NCBI RefSeq assembly: GCF_029784135.1
Contig: NC_073746.1
Span: 74,442,042 to 74,506,041, forward strand
Source: Toxorhynchites rutilus septentrionalis
Taxonomy: Eukaryota > Arthropoda > Insecta > Diptera > Culicidae
Length of the DNA stretch: 64,000 nucleotides
Direction of reading: 5' to 3'
Shown piece after piece: positions 18,463-29,677 of this stretch (the first letter of the stretch is position 1; the number at the start of each line of letters is the position of its first letter). A program made the translations under genes and the position numbers. The notes beneath the pieces are model-generated. The model was given only the letters and a program-made list of their open reading frames with translations. It did no database searches and was not told the DNA's origin.

Positions 18463-19010
18463 GTCAATTGGAATGTTTCCCTAACACAGACTTCAAAACC
18501 ATGGAGCCTGTGGAAATCGGCATTGAAAAATAGATGCAAGCTGCATGTACTTTTGTACTCGTTTGCGTTTCTGGAAATCGGAATGTTTCCCTAACACAGA
18601 CTTCAAAACCATGGAGCCCGGGGAAATCGGCATTGCAAAATAGATGCAAGCTGCGGGTACATTTGTACTCGCCTGCGTTTCTGGAAATCGGAATGTTTCC
18701 CTAACACAGACTTCAAAACCATGGAGCTAGGGGAAATTGGCATAGCAAATTGGATGCAAGCAGCGGGTACTTTTGTACTCGTTTGCGTTTTTCAAAATTG
18801 GAATATTTCTCTAACACAGATTTCAATAACAAGGAGCCTGGGGAAATTGCCAATGGAAAATAGATGCAAAGTACGGGTACTTTTGTACTTGCTTGCATTT
18901 TTGCAAACCTGAAATTCCGAAACCAAGAAGTTGGGAAAATCGGTATTGCAGATACATTGAAGTCTGCAATACTTTTATACCCTTATGCATTTTTACACTC
19001 CGGAATATGT
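18463..19010. repeat. Minisatellite block 2, same unit, four good copies then decay
   Basis: Units begin near 18468, 18581, 18693 and 18806, with a degraded fifth to about 19010. The unit is that of 17454-17990; the two blocks are separated by about 470 bp of unrelated AT-rich DNA (17991-18462). The order of variants suggests local expansion after the two blocks were parted. Confidence 0.85.
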
Positions 19011-19189
19011 TTTGCTAACACGGTCTACAAATGTAACACTTTGGCTCGATTATTCAAGACTGCATTGGAAGATATCTCTTCATGTCGCCAGCTCACTGAA
19101 CTTCTACGCATACCGGTTGATAATTAGGCAATAACTATTTGCTGGGATAACTACCACCATAATGCATGAATTGACTTAAATTTGGGTTT

Positions 19190-19395
19190 TTTTTTTTTTT
19201 ATCTTCGCTTATTTTTCGTCGGCCTATTTCCGCCACTTTAGTGCCAATCACCGACAACAGGGAGGCGACTCCACCTGTTCCTACCTATCAGACTCAACAA
19301 CTCATGAGCCGGGCCAACTTCTTTTACTTCCCCTCCGAAGGAAGACGTAACCAGAGATTTTTCGCCTCAGAAAATCCCAACGACGCCAGCTGGGA
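19190..19395 (-). mobile_element. A-tailed retroposon (SINE or truncated non-LTR 3' end)
   Basis: A perfect 14-bp duplication TTAAATTTGGGTTT flanks it (19176-19189 and 19396-19409). On the minus strand the insert ends in poly-A, read here as the T run at 19187-19200. The body contains TACGTCTTCCTTCGGAGGGG, a stretch I associate with 3' ends of mosquito non-LTR elements, but no coding or pol III boxes are evident. A 5'-truncated retrotransposon end is the likeliest identity. Confidence 0.8.
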
Positions 19396-19881
19396 TTAAA
19401 TTTGGGTTTGTTTGCAATTTAATTCGTAAAAAAGTTTCATTCATTCACTAGTGTAATCAATAATTTAATTAATACATACAAACGATAGCTCTGCGCAGCG
19501 GCGATATCGTGCCCCATGAGAAATATCCAGGTGGGATTATTGCTAATTGAAGAAATACAATTGATTACTAAGCCAACGACAGTCCTACGTCAACCTTGCG
19601 GTTATATCATAGGTATTAGCCATCCATAGTTTTTTGTGTACAAATCAAAGTTGAATCATCACTTATATTTGTCTTATGTCTTATGGAGCTGAGGATACTA
19701 TTAAACGCATGGTCCCAAAGCCAAGTGTAACTAAAGTCAGAGAGTGTCATTTTGAAAAATGCACTTTTTGAGATCGTGATTCATAGAACTTTGGAATGTT
19801 TTTTTCAGCATATTTTTGGTATATTATTACCTACAACTTGTCAACTTGATTTCTCTTCATCAACTTTTTCTTTAGTTAATA

Positions 19882-20072
19882 CAGGCAAACCTGTTTTTGT
19901 GCGGTCCCTTTTCGCGTGATTCCTCGTTTGTGCGACTCTTTTTGTGCGATTTTATTATGGCATCGGGTCTTGAACCACACAAACTAATCGAACAAATAAT
20001 AATATCGCACCTCAACAGTCACACAAATGAGAAATCGCACAAAAAGCAACCGCACAAAAACAGGTTTTCCTG
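19882..20072. mobile_element. 191-bp MITE with TA flanks
   Basis: TA dinucleotides at 19880-19881 and 20073-20074 flank ends that are inverted repeats of 23 bp with one mismatch: CAGG, then C or A, then AAACCTGTTTTTGTGCGG. Internal copies of TTTTTGTGCG occur on both strands. TA targets and CAGG ends fit a non-autonomous Tc1/mariner-type element. Confidence 0.8.
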
Positions 20073-20259
20073 TAACTCAATTGCAAAAACGTTAAAATTT
20101 AAATTTGCTATAAAATTCTATAGATGAGGTTCTGACCTATCTTTCACATTGTCAAATACAGCTGGGAATGTTTTCACAGCTAAGTTATGATCAAAAGAGA
20201 GATTCGATGTAGAGAAATCGATGATGTCACTTACACCCCTTTCATTTTGAGCCTTGATA

Positions 20260-21509
20260 AAGGGTGTGTCATATCAAATTGCATCACGGAAAAAACGCTG
20301 TAGAAATTCGCCCAGTAGACCGATCCTTTTGAAAATTTTAGACAGTAAAATAAAAACTATTAAACAACTTTTGGCATTTTCTTTTTATTCATACTTCGAG
20401 CCCAATCCCGTATGCTCGCACCTTCCTCTTTACCCCGTCCATAAGGTTCTGTACAACGTCAGGTTGTAGTTTTTTTTGAACAGAAATCCATTTTCTCTTG
20501 AAGTCGCCTCCGATTTTGGGTTCTTCCGAAGGGCCTGCTTCATAATCGCCCAATATTTCTCTATTGGGCAAAGCTCCGGCGCGTTGGGCGGGTTTATTTC
20601 CTTTGGCACGAAGGTGACCCCGTTGGCTTCGTACCACTCCAACACGTCCTTTGAATAGTGGCACGAAGCGAGATCCGGCCAGAAGATGGTCGGGCCCTCG
20701 TGCTGCTTCAATAGTGGTAGTAAGCGCTTCTGTAGGCACTCCTTATGGTAAACCTGCCCGTTTACCGTGCCGGTCATCACGAAGGGGGCGCTCCGCTTTC
20801 CGCAAGAGCAGATCGCTTGCCATACCATGTACTTTTTGGCAAACTTGGATAGTTTCTGCTTGCGAATCTCCTCCGGAACGCTGAATTTGTCCTCTGCGGA
20901 GAAGAACAACAGGACCGGCAGCTGACGAAAGTCCGCTTTGACGTAGGTTTCGTCGTCCATTACCAGGCAATGCGGCTTCGTCAGCATTTCGGTGTACAGC
21001 TTCCGGGCTCGCGTCTTCCCCACCATGTTTTGCCTTTCGTCGAGGTTAGGAGCCTTCTGAACCTTGTATGCACGCAGGCCCTCCCGCTGCTTGGTCCGCT
21101 GGACGAATGAACTTGACAAATTCAGCTTATTGGCGACATCCCGGGCCGAACTTCTCGGATCACGTCTAAACTGCTTCACTGACGGAGCATCCATTTTTGC
21201 CGTTCTTCACCTTCCGGTCGATGGTTAGGTTCTTGATGTATCGTTTTAGTTTTGGACGATTCCCAGCATCTTACCGATGTCCCGATGTGACAACTCCGGA
21301 TTCTCGAAATGAGTGCACAGGATTAATTCACGACGCTCTTTTTTCGTTCGACGACATTTTTCCAAATTTACGTAAAATTGACAGTGAAGCATGGCCAACG
21401 TGATCTATACACTCTTATCTGATTATAAGCGAAAGCTGAAGATATAATTCCTAAAAATTAAATTTCTACGGCGTTTTTTCCGTGATGCAATTTGATGTGA
21501 CACACCCTT
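20260..21509 (-). mobile_element. ITmD37E transposon, copy B
   Basis: TA at 20258-20259 and 21510-21511. Both terminal repeats of the AAGGGTGTGTC family are present, with one change near the left end (GTCATATC for GTCACATC). It is 1,250 bp long, oriented opposite to copy A, with a broken transposase gene inside. Confidence 0.95.
20389..21357 (-). pseudogene. ITmD37E transposase, copy B
   Basis: The original start lies at 21357, as in copy A. Lesions relative to the other copies are an extra T/A in a run just after the start (frameshift); a deletion of about 16 bp in the first HTH; a deletion of about 23 bp between HTH1 and HTH2; and a deletion in the C-terminal lobe after LRKNPK that shifts the last residues. 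The middle is a 254-codon open frame (20430-21194) keeping HTH2 (RDVANKLNLSSSFVQ) and all three catalytic motifs, VMDDETY, PDLASCHYS and PIEKYW. Without its N-terminus it should not bind its ends properly. Confidence 0.93.
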
Positions 21510-21511
21510 TA

Positions 21512-24075
21512 AGAGCGTTATGTGATAGGTAAACAGTCATTTGATTTGATAATATATGGAATATACCAGATCAAACGGCTCAGGACAGCTACCCAGTAGC
21601 AAATGGCCCATAAAGTATAACATGGTCTCGGTTCTCGCCACTAACGAAACCCCCAACCACACTCCTTTCAGTTCTTTTCTTTTAAATTCACGACCGGTCT
21701 CCCCTGAAACACAAATAACAAAAAGAAAGCACGCGAAACACGAGGACGAAAGTATTTATTTTTCTTTCGCATTCGTTGTCAGCCAGACACTACAGCGATA
21801 GTGTATGGAAATTTATATTTCATGCGATTTTTATGTTAATTTATAATAATATATATAAAAAAAAACCGAACACACGGTGCACTGTCCGAGAAGCTCCTTC
21901 CAAGTAGGAAAGTGGACTCCCGCTTGCAGCTACCCTGTTCCAACTGTTCGAGACAATGTAAACATTTCAGGCAATGAAAAAATTATAAGCGAATAAATCA
22001 CTTAACGCTTCGGCCGAAATATCGATCCCGGGGCAGCTCGTGGCTTTGGGATATGCTGCAGGTCTTCCGACCGATTACCTTCGTATGCTGCAAAGCTTTC
22101 CCTTTTTTCCTGCCAATCGATTTTCGGCACGAAATTCCTTCCCTATCTCCGGGAACTGGGACTTATGATTTTCGGTAGTAAGCTGCCGAAGTTATTGCTT
22201 TTTTGCCGTTTTTACTGCCGAAAAAGATGCCCACTCGTTGATAAGAAGATTTTGGGGGCGAAGCGATCCGTACCTTTGGCAGCGTTTGCCGCTTCGGGTG
22301 TGTATTGTTTCTGGAGGGGAATAAATTTTCCTGTTATTTTCGCACGTCGCTTTGGCAGGGAGCGAGCGAAAAAAAAAGGTTTGTTTCTTTATCCATCGTC
22401 TTCCAATAAATCATAAGTGAAAGACTTTCGTTCCACGGAATCCGCTGCCTTCGCATTTAATTACGACAAATTCGTTTGTGCCGGAGATTAAGGCTGGAAC
22501 ACGGAGGCCGTCGGAGTGGTGAACCTTCCGCGCGATGACATGACTAGACCAGGCGTAGCAGAAAATTTCCCCGTCCTCAGTTTCCAATATATCATTTTAC
22601 CCGCGTGCTGGACCAAAGCCGACGCAGACCATCGCATGTCTCGATGGATCGCTAATAAATCCTGACTCCGGACAGACGTTTCATGTAATATCAAACTGTA
22701 TACACATTGATATGCGTGGAAGTACAGACAGGCCAAACCAACCGCAGCAGACGGAGCAGATGATTATGACTAGGGACAGGTAAATTTCTCCTAAAAAAAA
22801 CCTCATGCGTATCAAAGTGCAGCGGAAATTTCTCCACGCGGCGCTGCACCGAATGCTGCAAATACAACAGCAGCAGCCGCAGCGGCCCACGAGATGGTGC
22901 GTATTTAATCTGGCGTGGCACTATGGGGCTTTGGTCGGGTAAAGTGTGGTCTAGAAATCGGAGGAGTGCCTCTCGGTACCGTTCCGGGACGGGTTTTACC
23001 TGTCAAGCAGAGGCTCGGGTGCTTCACTACACAGTACCAATAGCGTATAGCGTTTGAGGTTTTGGCGTGCAAAAGGTGCTCCATTAACCGCAGAAATCAA
23101 GTACAATGTCTTCTCGGGGGAAAACTTTCTCACGTGTCAGATTTTCTTTCCCAGTGCGGTATCTCTCGTTGGAAGCGGAGAAGTTTATTTCCGAACATTT
23201 TGCATTTTCAACCAAAGCTTGATTACATTGAAATATATGCACATTTGAACGAAATTTGGGGTTGCTTATAGATGACAAATAAAAATAAAATTGAACTTGT
23301 TCCGAATATTTTGCGTATCACATAAATTAGTTTGAAACTTTTATTTCAAAATGCTATTTGAATGGATACAATATCACTGCGAGAACAATCGAAACTATCT
23401 ACAATGCATGTCATTCCATTCAAGCGAAATAATAAAACAAAGACACCATATATATATTTGACTCGTTCTAGTCATCTCAGTCTGGCACCAGCTAACGAGC
23501 AGCCAACAGTCTTTTTTAATGCTGATATCACTTACAACGGGTTTTCCCGATACAACAGAATGAATGGAACACCGTTCAGTTCCTGAAGGGAAGCGAAAAT
23601 CACAAGTCACATCCCTGTGTAATATTGGAATAACCGGAGCGAGTGGGTGATTCACTGTCTTGCAATAAATGTCCTGTTCTTGTTTCTAAGGGAAGATCAT
23701 TCACCCCCAATCTTGCAATAAAGTTGGTTAGTGTCGATTTTGTTACGCTCGTTTCCTTTCTCGTCTGCCAAGACGCAGTTTGTAACAGATCGCGATCTGT
23801 ACAGTTCACGATTAACCGTGAATCGAATCACGATCTTTTGATTCCCCTCCTAGGACACACACTGCGTAGTTCCTGGAAGAAAAGATGCATTACGTGCTTT
23901 GGCATTACGACATTTTGGCCTGCTTGTGTATCATTCTCACGAGAACAAGGAAGAATCGTGAATCAACCATTTGCAGCTGCTTCCATAAAACCACGCAAAT
24001 TATCAGTCCTTTTTATTGCCACTATAACTTTCACTTAAACGTTATTTCAAAATGTTCGATATATTCTAAAATAAT
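21512..24075. other. Host-like intergenic or intronic DNA
   Basis: No convincing gene. 22000-23100 is GC-richer and less repetitive than its neighbours and may be unique host DNA. An open frame at 23643-24038 (131 codons) has no recognisable domain. 21596-21620 shares a GGCCC ... AAGTATAACATG motif with about 39363, a hint of a short repeat family. Confidence 0.4.
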
Positions 24076-24086
24076 ACGCGAAGTTA

Positions 24087-24236
24087 TTTTTTTTTCTTTA
24101 TTATAGTGACTTTCAACACATTCCGGCTGGTTCGTCACTTTTACTTCCATTTTTGGAAGAATGTCGGGAGCGAGAATTGAACTCCTGATCTCTGCGTGAG
24201 AGGTATGGATGTTACCACTGCGCCGATCGCCTCCTC
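24087..24236 (-). mobile_element. Second tRNA-derived SINE family, copy 1
   Basis: On the minus strand the head reads GGCGCAGTGGTAACATCC (A box) and GAGTTCAATTC (degenerate B box). The body then has GACATTCTTCCAAAAATGGA and the 3' end is AATAAAG plus an A run. It matches 32910-33056 closely. The flanks ACGCGAAGTTA (24076-24086) and ACGCGAGAATT (24237-24247) look like an imperfect target duplication. Confidence 0.8.
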
Positions 24237-24247
24237 ACGCGAGAATT

Positions 24248-25662
24248 ATAAAAAAAAACAATTTATATCTTTTTATATATTTTTGTTAACTTTTTTTTTT
24301 GGCGAGATAATTTAAGAGTAATTTGAGCTTATTGGCTTGACTCCGATTAATTTTTCGCCGATTCGTGCATTGTTTCCTGGTTAAAAGTGACACCAAAGTG
24401 CAAGGCTATTTCAAGCTGGATGTGGAGAAAACATTTTCTTGCGGTAGTAGCTGTATTCTTGGGTATAAAACTGAAGCATTAGCATTGAGCAAGTTGCACA
24501 ATACCGTAGGTGGTACGAGATCAGAACTGATTAGTTTAAAGCTAGCCTTCATCCGTTGCAGATGATTAGTAATATCTCATAGATGAAAGCATGCTTTCTC
24601 CAACAGTTAAGAATTTTCCTGGCCACGTCCTTGCAACTGCTAAGGAAAACGAAGGAAAGTCAGTTCGACATTTACTTAAGAGAGATACAGAGAACTCTAC
24701 GTAAATGTCTCATAAATGTCTAAAAAATATGATAAAAAAAATGACCTCTCATAAATGTCTCGGGAATTTAGGAATGTGTTAGAAGGAAAGGTAAGCCATA
24801 TGATACATTCAGTCGATGTTACTGGCGTAGCTTGGAGTTAATTTACTATTACTGTTACCATTACCATTACTATTACTGTTACTATTACTATTACTATTAC
24901 TATCACTAGCACTAGCACTATTATTATCTGCCGCAATAAAATAAAAATAAATAATATAAACATACATGAATTGGTTAGTAAAATTATGCGCAACTGAATA
25001 TTAGTGATTCACAAATACCTCTGATGATTGTTACGTTAGTACCTGAGTGAAATCAAAATTCGTCTAGAAAAAATTATCTTAATACAAAATGAGAGACCAA
25101 CCGACAAAAAAAAACAACAAAAAATTAATCCGGAACTTCGAGCCTTACACATGATTCTTGAATGAAATTAGCAGCACTCAATTTGGTAAACTGCTGATGC
25201 AGTGACCCTCTCCCACGAATAGAACATCTCAGACAATTTCAATATGAATAAGTATTTACAATAAGAAAGATTCCTACTGAAGATCGGGAAGAATCCAACC
25301 AAGGATTTTCCAACAGGAACGATGGAATTTTCCATACTGTGCAAGTGGAAAATTCCCTACACATAGCAGGTAGCCAGTAAGTTAGTTCTAACGTTTTTAG
25401 AGTTCTGTACATCCTCACAGAAGGATCGTGGATTAGAGAGAAAAAATAAAACAGTTGATAGTTGAACATCGAGAAGAACAGTTGTTTCTTTCGATAGAAC
25501 AAAAAAGAAAAGTACCCCAAACCGCTCGGGCGTTACACTGAAATCAGAAGCCTGTTATTACAATTCGACAATTGAGATCTGGAAGATAATCTGGGTTATC
25601 TACACTCATCTGCAACTTAACGATACGTTTCTGTTAAAAATATCCAACTACTGCATTCGTAC
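24248..25662. other. Unassigned DNA with a microsatellite
   Basis: AT-rich with no recognisable coding. It contains the trinucleotide array at 24838-24915, and the rest shows no terminal repeats. Confidence 0.4.
24838..24915. repeat. Imperfect (TTACTA/TTACCA/TTACTG)n microsatellite
   Basis: Hexamers built on TTACTA, TTACTG and TTACCA run for about 60 bp and grade into CACTAGCACTAG and TTATTATC. It is a simple sequence repeat of no evident function. Confidence 0.9.
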
Positions 25663-25664
25663 TA

Positions 25665-26757
25665 AAGGGCGAACACGAAATTATTGTGACACAATCAACA
25701 GGGCATAACTTTTTTACCATTGGGTAAAAATCAACCAAATTTTGCACACTTTCTCATTGATGTGTATTGTCTACATACTGTCAAACTCGAAGTCGTGTTT
25801 TTCGATTCAACGAAAATGGAGGTGAACCAACGTGAGTCGAGAGAACAAATTCTTTCCAAACACCTGGAATTTCTTGACCTGTCGCACCGGCAGTTGGGAA
25901 AAATGTTGAACATTCACCATTCAACCGTCTCCAGAGTGTTGAAGCGGTTCCAGGAGCGGTTGACGTTGGACCACGGCAAAGGAGCTGGAAGAAAACCGGA
26001 CCGGAGAACAAAAAGACGGAGGGAAAGGTGAAGCGGATGATTAAAGCAAATCCCAACGTCTCAATCCGTGATTTGACTAAAAAGATCGGCATGTCGCAGA
26101 GCTACGTAGAGAATGCAAAGAAGAGAGTTGGACTACATACATACAAGGTACAGAACTTCCCAAACCGCGATGAGCGGCAATAATCGACGGCTAAAACTCG
26201 GGCACGGAAGGAGGAGTGAGCCTTTCGTGACAAAGGGCACAGTAAATGGCGAGATCTACAAATCTGAGTGCCTCGAGAAGCGCATTTTGCCGTTCTTGCA
26301 GCAGCACGACGAAGCTCCGCTATTTTGGCCGGATTTGGCATCATGTCACTATTTTAAAAGTGTCTTGGAGTGGTATGAGGCCAATTCTGTCCATTTTGTT
26401 CCAAAGGACATGAATCCGCCAAACTGTCCGGAGCTACGCCCGGTGGAGCAGTACTGGGCAATAATGAAGCGAGAACTTCGGAAGAGCAAGAAGACAGTCA
26501 AAGACGAGAAGGACATGTTAAGAAAATGGAAGAAAAACTGAAAAACTGGTACCGGATGACACTGTAAAGACTTCGATGGAGGGCATCAAGCGAAAATGCG
26601 TTCAATTTTACACTCAAGGCTCAATTGATTAACTTTTCTTTTGATTTTTGGAGTAAATATATGTATAAAACTACCCTAAAATTTTGGTTTGATTCTAAAC
26701 ATTATAAGAAAATTGGCATGACATTTTCGGTGTGGAAATAATTTCGTGTTCGCCCTT
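25665..26757 (+). mobile_element. Divergent ITmD37E-like transposon, deleted copy
   Basis: TA at 25663-25664 and 26758-26759. Terminal inverted repeats read AAGGGCGAACACGAAATTAT, with the right end matching inverted. They share only the AAGGG start with the ITmD37E family above, so this is a second subfamily. At 1,093 bp it is shorter than the others because of an internal deletion. Confidence 0.92.
25816..26541 (+). pseudogene. Divergent ITmD37E-like transposase
   Basis: The start MEVNQRESREQILSKHLEFL leads into HTH1 (LSHRQLGKMLNIHHSTVSRV). A frameshift at about 26015-26030 ends this frame; the next frame reads MIKANPNVSIRDLTKKIGMS (HTH2), then HTYKVQNFPNRDERQ and a stop. An internal deletion near 26190-26215 joins KTRAR-like sequence to SEPFVTKGTVNG and removes the first catalytic Asp region. 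The second Asp (FWPDLASCHYF) and the Glu (LRPVEQYWAIMK) are present with 37 residues between them. Loss of the first Asp makes it inactive for certain. Confidence 0.9.
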
Positions 26758-26941
26758 TACAATCTACTGTTCGGAATCTAAAAATTGATATTTAATCTAT
26801 TATCTAGAATTAAGAAACTGGATTCTGAAAATTGAATTCTGAATTGAGAACTTGAATTCCAAACTAATGTCTAGTGAGTCGTAGTCCCAGCTCCGCTGGT
26901 TCGAACTTCAGACAGCCCACAGAAACGCCGGCTTCTTTTCT

Positions 26942-27887
26942 ATAGGGGAAGTGGGGGTATAGTGGTCACCCTAAGGAATATGTCCATTTCCAACGCCCAC
27001 ATATCGATTCAATACCCGTTTCTCGAAGAATATTATAGTTGAACTCATTGTTCTTCAAGATAGCAAACGACTTTTACTATAAAAATTCAAAATAATACAC
27101 TTTTCATCATTTGAAAAAAAGGTTAAAAATCGAGCTTTTTTTTGCTTGGAGGTAAAGTTGTCACCTAGTGGGAGCAAAGTGGTCATCCGAACATATCACG
27201 CTAAATGTGATAAATTTATGCGTTTTTTTTTCGTCCAAATTTGTTCAAATCATATTTGATATAGTAGGTACATGTATGAAATAAGCTTGGCCTATTCACC
27301 TAGAGTCTCAATTTAAATTTTCTCTTGCATACAAGAGCGTAGTAAGAAACACATAACGTTCCACATAATGAGGCTTGGTTTAGTTTAAATGGCATATTAA
27401 TCCAGGGTCAAAGCCACAAAAGGATTTTCTTCAAGAGCAGAATGTGATGAGGTATATCAGCTTTAGTAAACAGAAAATTGTAAGTTGTTATTCACCCATG
27501 ACCACTTTGCCCCCAAACATCAAAATAATTTCTATGCTAATTAAACGCTGAGATTAAACAAAATATCTGTTCACCTCTCCTATAATATGTGAACAGCCGT
27601 CCAAACTGATGATTTGTCCAATATATCAGATTGAATAAACTAAATTTCACGAGAAATTCCTTAGATATCATGCGTACTGAACTACTACCGAATGGCTATC
27701 GAGAGAGTAATTTCTGTTTTTATTTGTGTTTTGACATGCGACAGCTCTGCTGAAGTACAGGGTAACTCGAAAGTCATTAAATGCTCCAAACATAAGGTGA
27801 TTATCAACGGCATCTATAGTCAATAGTTATACTACCAAACAAGCAGGTGACCACTTTGCCCCCACTAGCCCTATTCATCAAGTGAAG
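26942..27887. mobile_element. Non-autonomous element with AGTGGTCACC inverted ends
   Basis: The left end (about 26942-26970) reads ATAGGGGAAGTGGGGG, then TATAGTGGTCACC. The right end (about 27846-27887) is its inverted counterpart, GGTGACCACTTTGCCCCCAC, then TAGCCCTAT. Related GTGGTCA or CCACTTTGCCCCC words recur inside at about 27150-27190 and 27505-27520. There is no coding frame. The target duplication is uncertain (perhaps TA). A MITE-like DNA element is the best reading. Confidence 0.6.
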
Positions 27888-28880
27888 GGAAGGATTGTTA
27901 GAATGATATCCACGGTCACAAGGGTTGCATTCATAGCGTAATTATTCTGCAACCATTATGCGAGCAAAAACTTTTAGGAAGAATGGTTGATAATGAGTAT
28001 CCGCTGCGGTAAACGATGTGATTACGTAGGCGCGAAACCTAAATTCATTTACATAAAATGAAACGAACCGTAAATTTATAAATTACCATCAAATCATACG
28101 TGATGACGAAGAATCTTCATTAGCGACCTATAAAAACGATCTGGAGATCTCTTATAATACACCTAACCGAATGTATATTTAGTTATTTTTTCGCATATTC
28201 TAGTACGCGATGGCAAAGGATCCCCTTAAGCGACCCGTTAAGGTATCCAAAAGGGCACCTTCATAACAAACTGAACCGATTGTATAGTTTATGAGTTATG
28301 GTTTCAATCAATAGGCGGAGGAACTCCAAACACCGGTGCACCGAAAGACCGGAACTAGTGCTCTTTACTGAAATCTGTAAAAAAGTCATTATGTTCGAAA
28401 TGCACAAATACGAAAGACCAGTTATTCTGCAGTAGGTGAATCCCTTCCTATGGTGTAACTATAACATAAAATTCCTTCTCTTTCTTCGTTCTCTCACTGT
28501 CAGAACATATGGAAAACTAATTCTACTATGGCCATGGAACGATGCCGGATAGATATCTGCGGTTTCATTGCTTGCAAAAAATACCATACATGGATATCAC
28601 CAGTGAGAGAATGAAATACGCAGCGAGAAGAAAACATTTCACACATTACGATTTTTTACGCTATACAGACCCCGTTCGTTTTTGGCAACACGCCCGAATA
28701 TTTTGTGTTGACAAAATCGAACCGTGCCAAAAACGAACGGTGTTTTTCCATATATTTTTTTTAAACTTTTTAGTGGTTTAAAATATTTAGGGATCAATAA
28801 GAAATTACATGACGCGAATATTTTAGTTCTTGCTCTCCTTGGGTACTTTATGGTTTACACTGAAAAGTCTAATGTTCCGC
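27888..28880. other. Unassigned DNA with a fold-back
   Basis: Mostly AT-rich without recognisable genes. 28674-28741 is a near-perfect inverted repeat: CCGTTCGTTTTTGGCA on the left, TGCCAAAAACGAACGG on the right, about 36 bp apart. Being just upstream of the pogo-like relic, it may be a tiny MITE or a rearranged terminal repeat. Confidence 0.45.
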
Positions 28881-28899
28881 GGTTATATATAGAATAAAC

Positions 28900-29677
28900 T
28901 TTATTCCATGCGCAAATGCTACGGGTACTCACAAATTACCGAAGTTTATAATTGGAAAAACTAAGAACCCATAGGGCTTTCAAAAACGTTCAAATTCCTG
29001 TTGAATATACCGCTTTGAAAAATGCATGGACGACGTTTCACGAGTCTTTCGTACCAAATATTCGAAAATTTTCTTGATGGAGGTAAAGTTTCTACCGCCA
29101 AACATGACCCCTTTACTACAGGTCATTCAAATTACCAAAACAAGATAACGAAAAAAATAGATCTTGAAATCGCCAATGAGTCTGACTTTAAGCAATGCAT
29201 TAAGAAAATCAACCTTAAAGACGTTTCTTTTTTGGCTGCATAAAGCATGGATGGATGTCCCCGAAACAGTGCTGCACGCAGACGACGTTCCTTTGCGTAT
29301 ATTGTTCAATTACCAGATGGACATCGACACAGTTGAAACAACGGAATACCCCGAGGAAGAATTTTGCGTTGATGAATACTCAGACGCGAAAATTATCGCT
29401 CTGGTATATTTATTCACTGGTACTGAAAAAGGACGACAAAGGCTGCGACGGCATAGAAGAAGAAGAAGGATATGACGAACATTTATTGGAAAAACGAGGA
29501 AACGAAGATTCGATTTTGGTTGACATCGTACTTCCAGGTCCACCATTAACCCGAACCCACCAAGTCGCTCAAGAATTGGCCCGGATATTCGAATGGGCTG
29601 AGGACAAACACTTCGAGATAGCTGATATGAATAAACTCGTGACGAAACATTTCCGAATACAATGTTGTTTATCATGA
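28900..29677 (+). pseudogene. pogo/Tigger (jerky-like) transposase relic
   Basis: Shifting frames on the plus strand give QIPVEYTALKNAW, then FHESFVPNIRKF (about 28990-29075), which matches the DDE_1 domain of pogo/Tigger/jerky proteins. Next comes IANESDFKQCIKKINLKDVS, then KAWMDVPETVLH, the alpha-helical C-terminal region of that group (29170-29270). An acidic tail (YPEEEFCVDEYSDAKI) and a final stretch VAQELARIFEWAEDKHFEIA follow. Several stops and at least two frameshifts break it, and the catalytic Asp motifs are not recognisable. These proteins normally bind DNA by CENP-B-type HTH domains; none is visible here. Confidence 0.65.

Larger units (their letters stand above)
17131..19591 (+). 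mobile_element. Non-coding GACGTAG-end repeat element, copy 1
   Basis: The left end carries GTAGGACTACGTCTTTCATT and the right end AGTCCTACGTC (19581-19591), inverted to the left. The first 290 bp match the element at 45706-47037 closely, including the GCGTTATATACTTGTTACTT stretch and the TATA region. The interior has no gene-like frame: it holds two blocks of a roughly 112-bp minisatellite and an A-tailed insertion (19190-19395). The shared left part and ends show one family, while the interiors differ between copies. The class is unknown; a non-autonomous DNA transposon is the simplest guess. Confidence 0.6.

Noticed and set aside
17454..19010. Regular repeats that could suggest a CRISPR array
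   Set aside because: Units are about 112 bp, variable and without unique spacers; this is a eukaryotic minisatellite.
23643..24038. 131-codon frame
   Set aside because: No domain, and overlapping frames on both strands; left unassigned.
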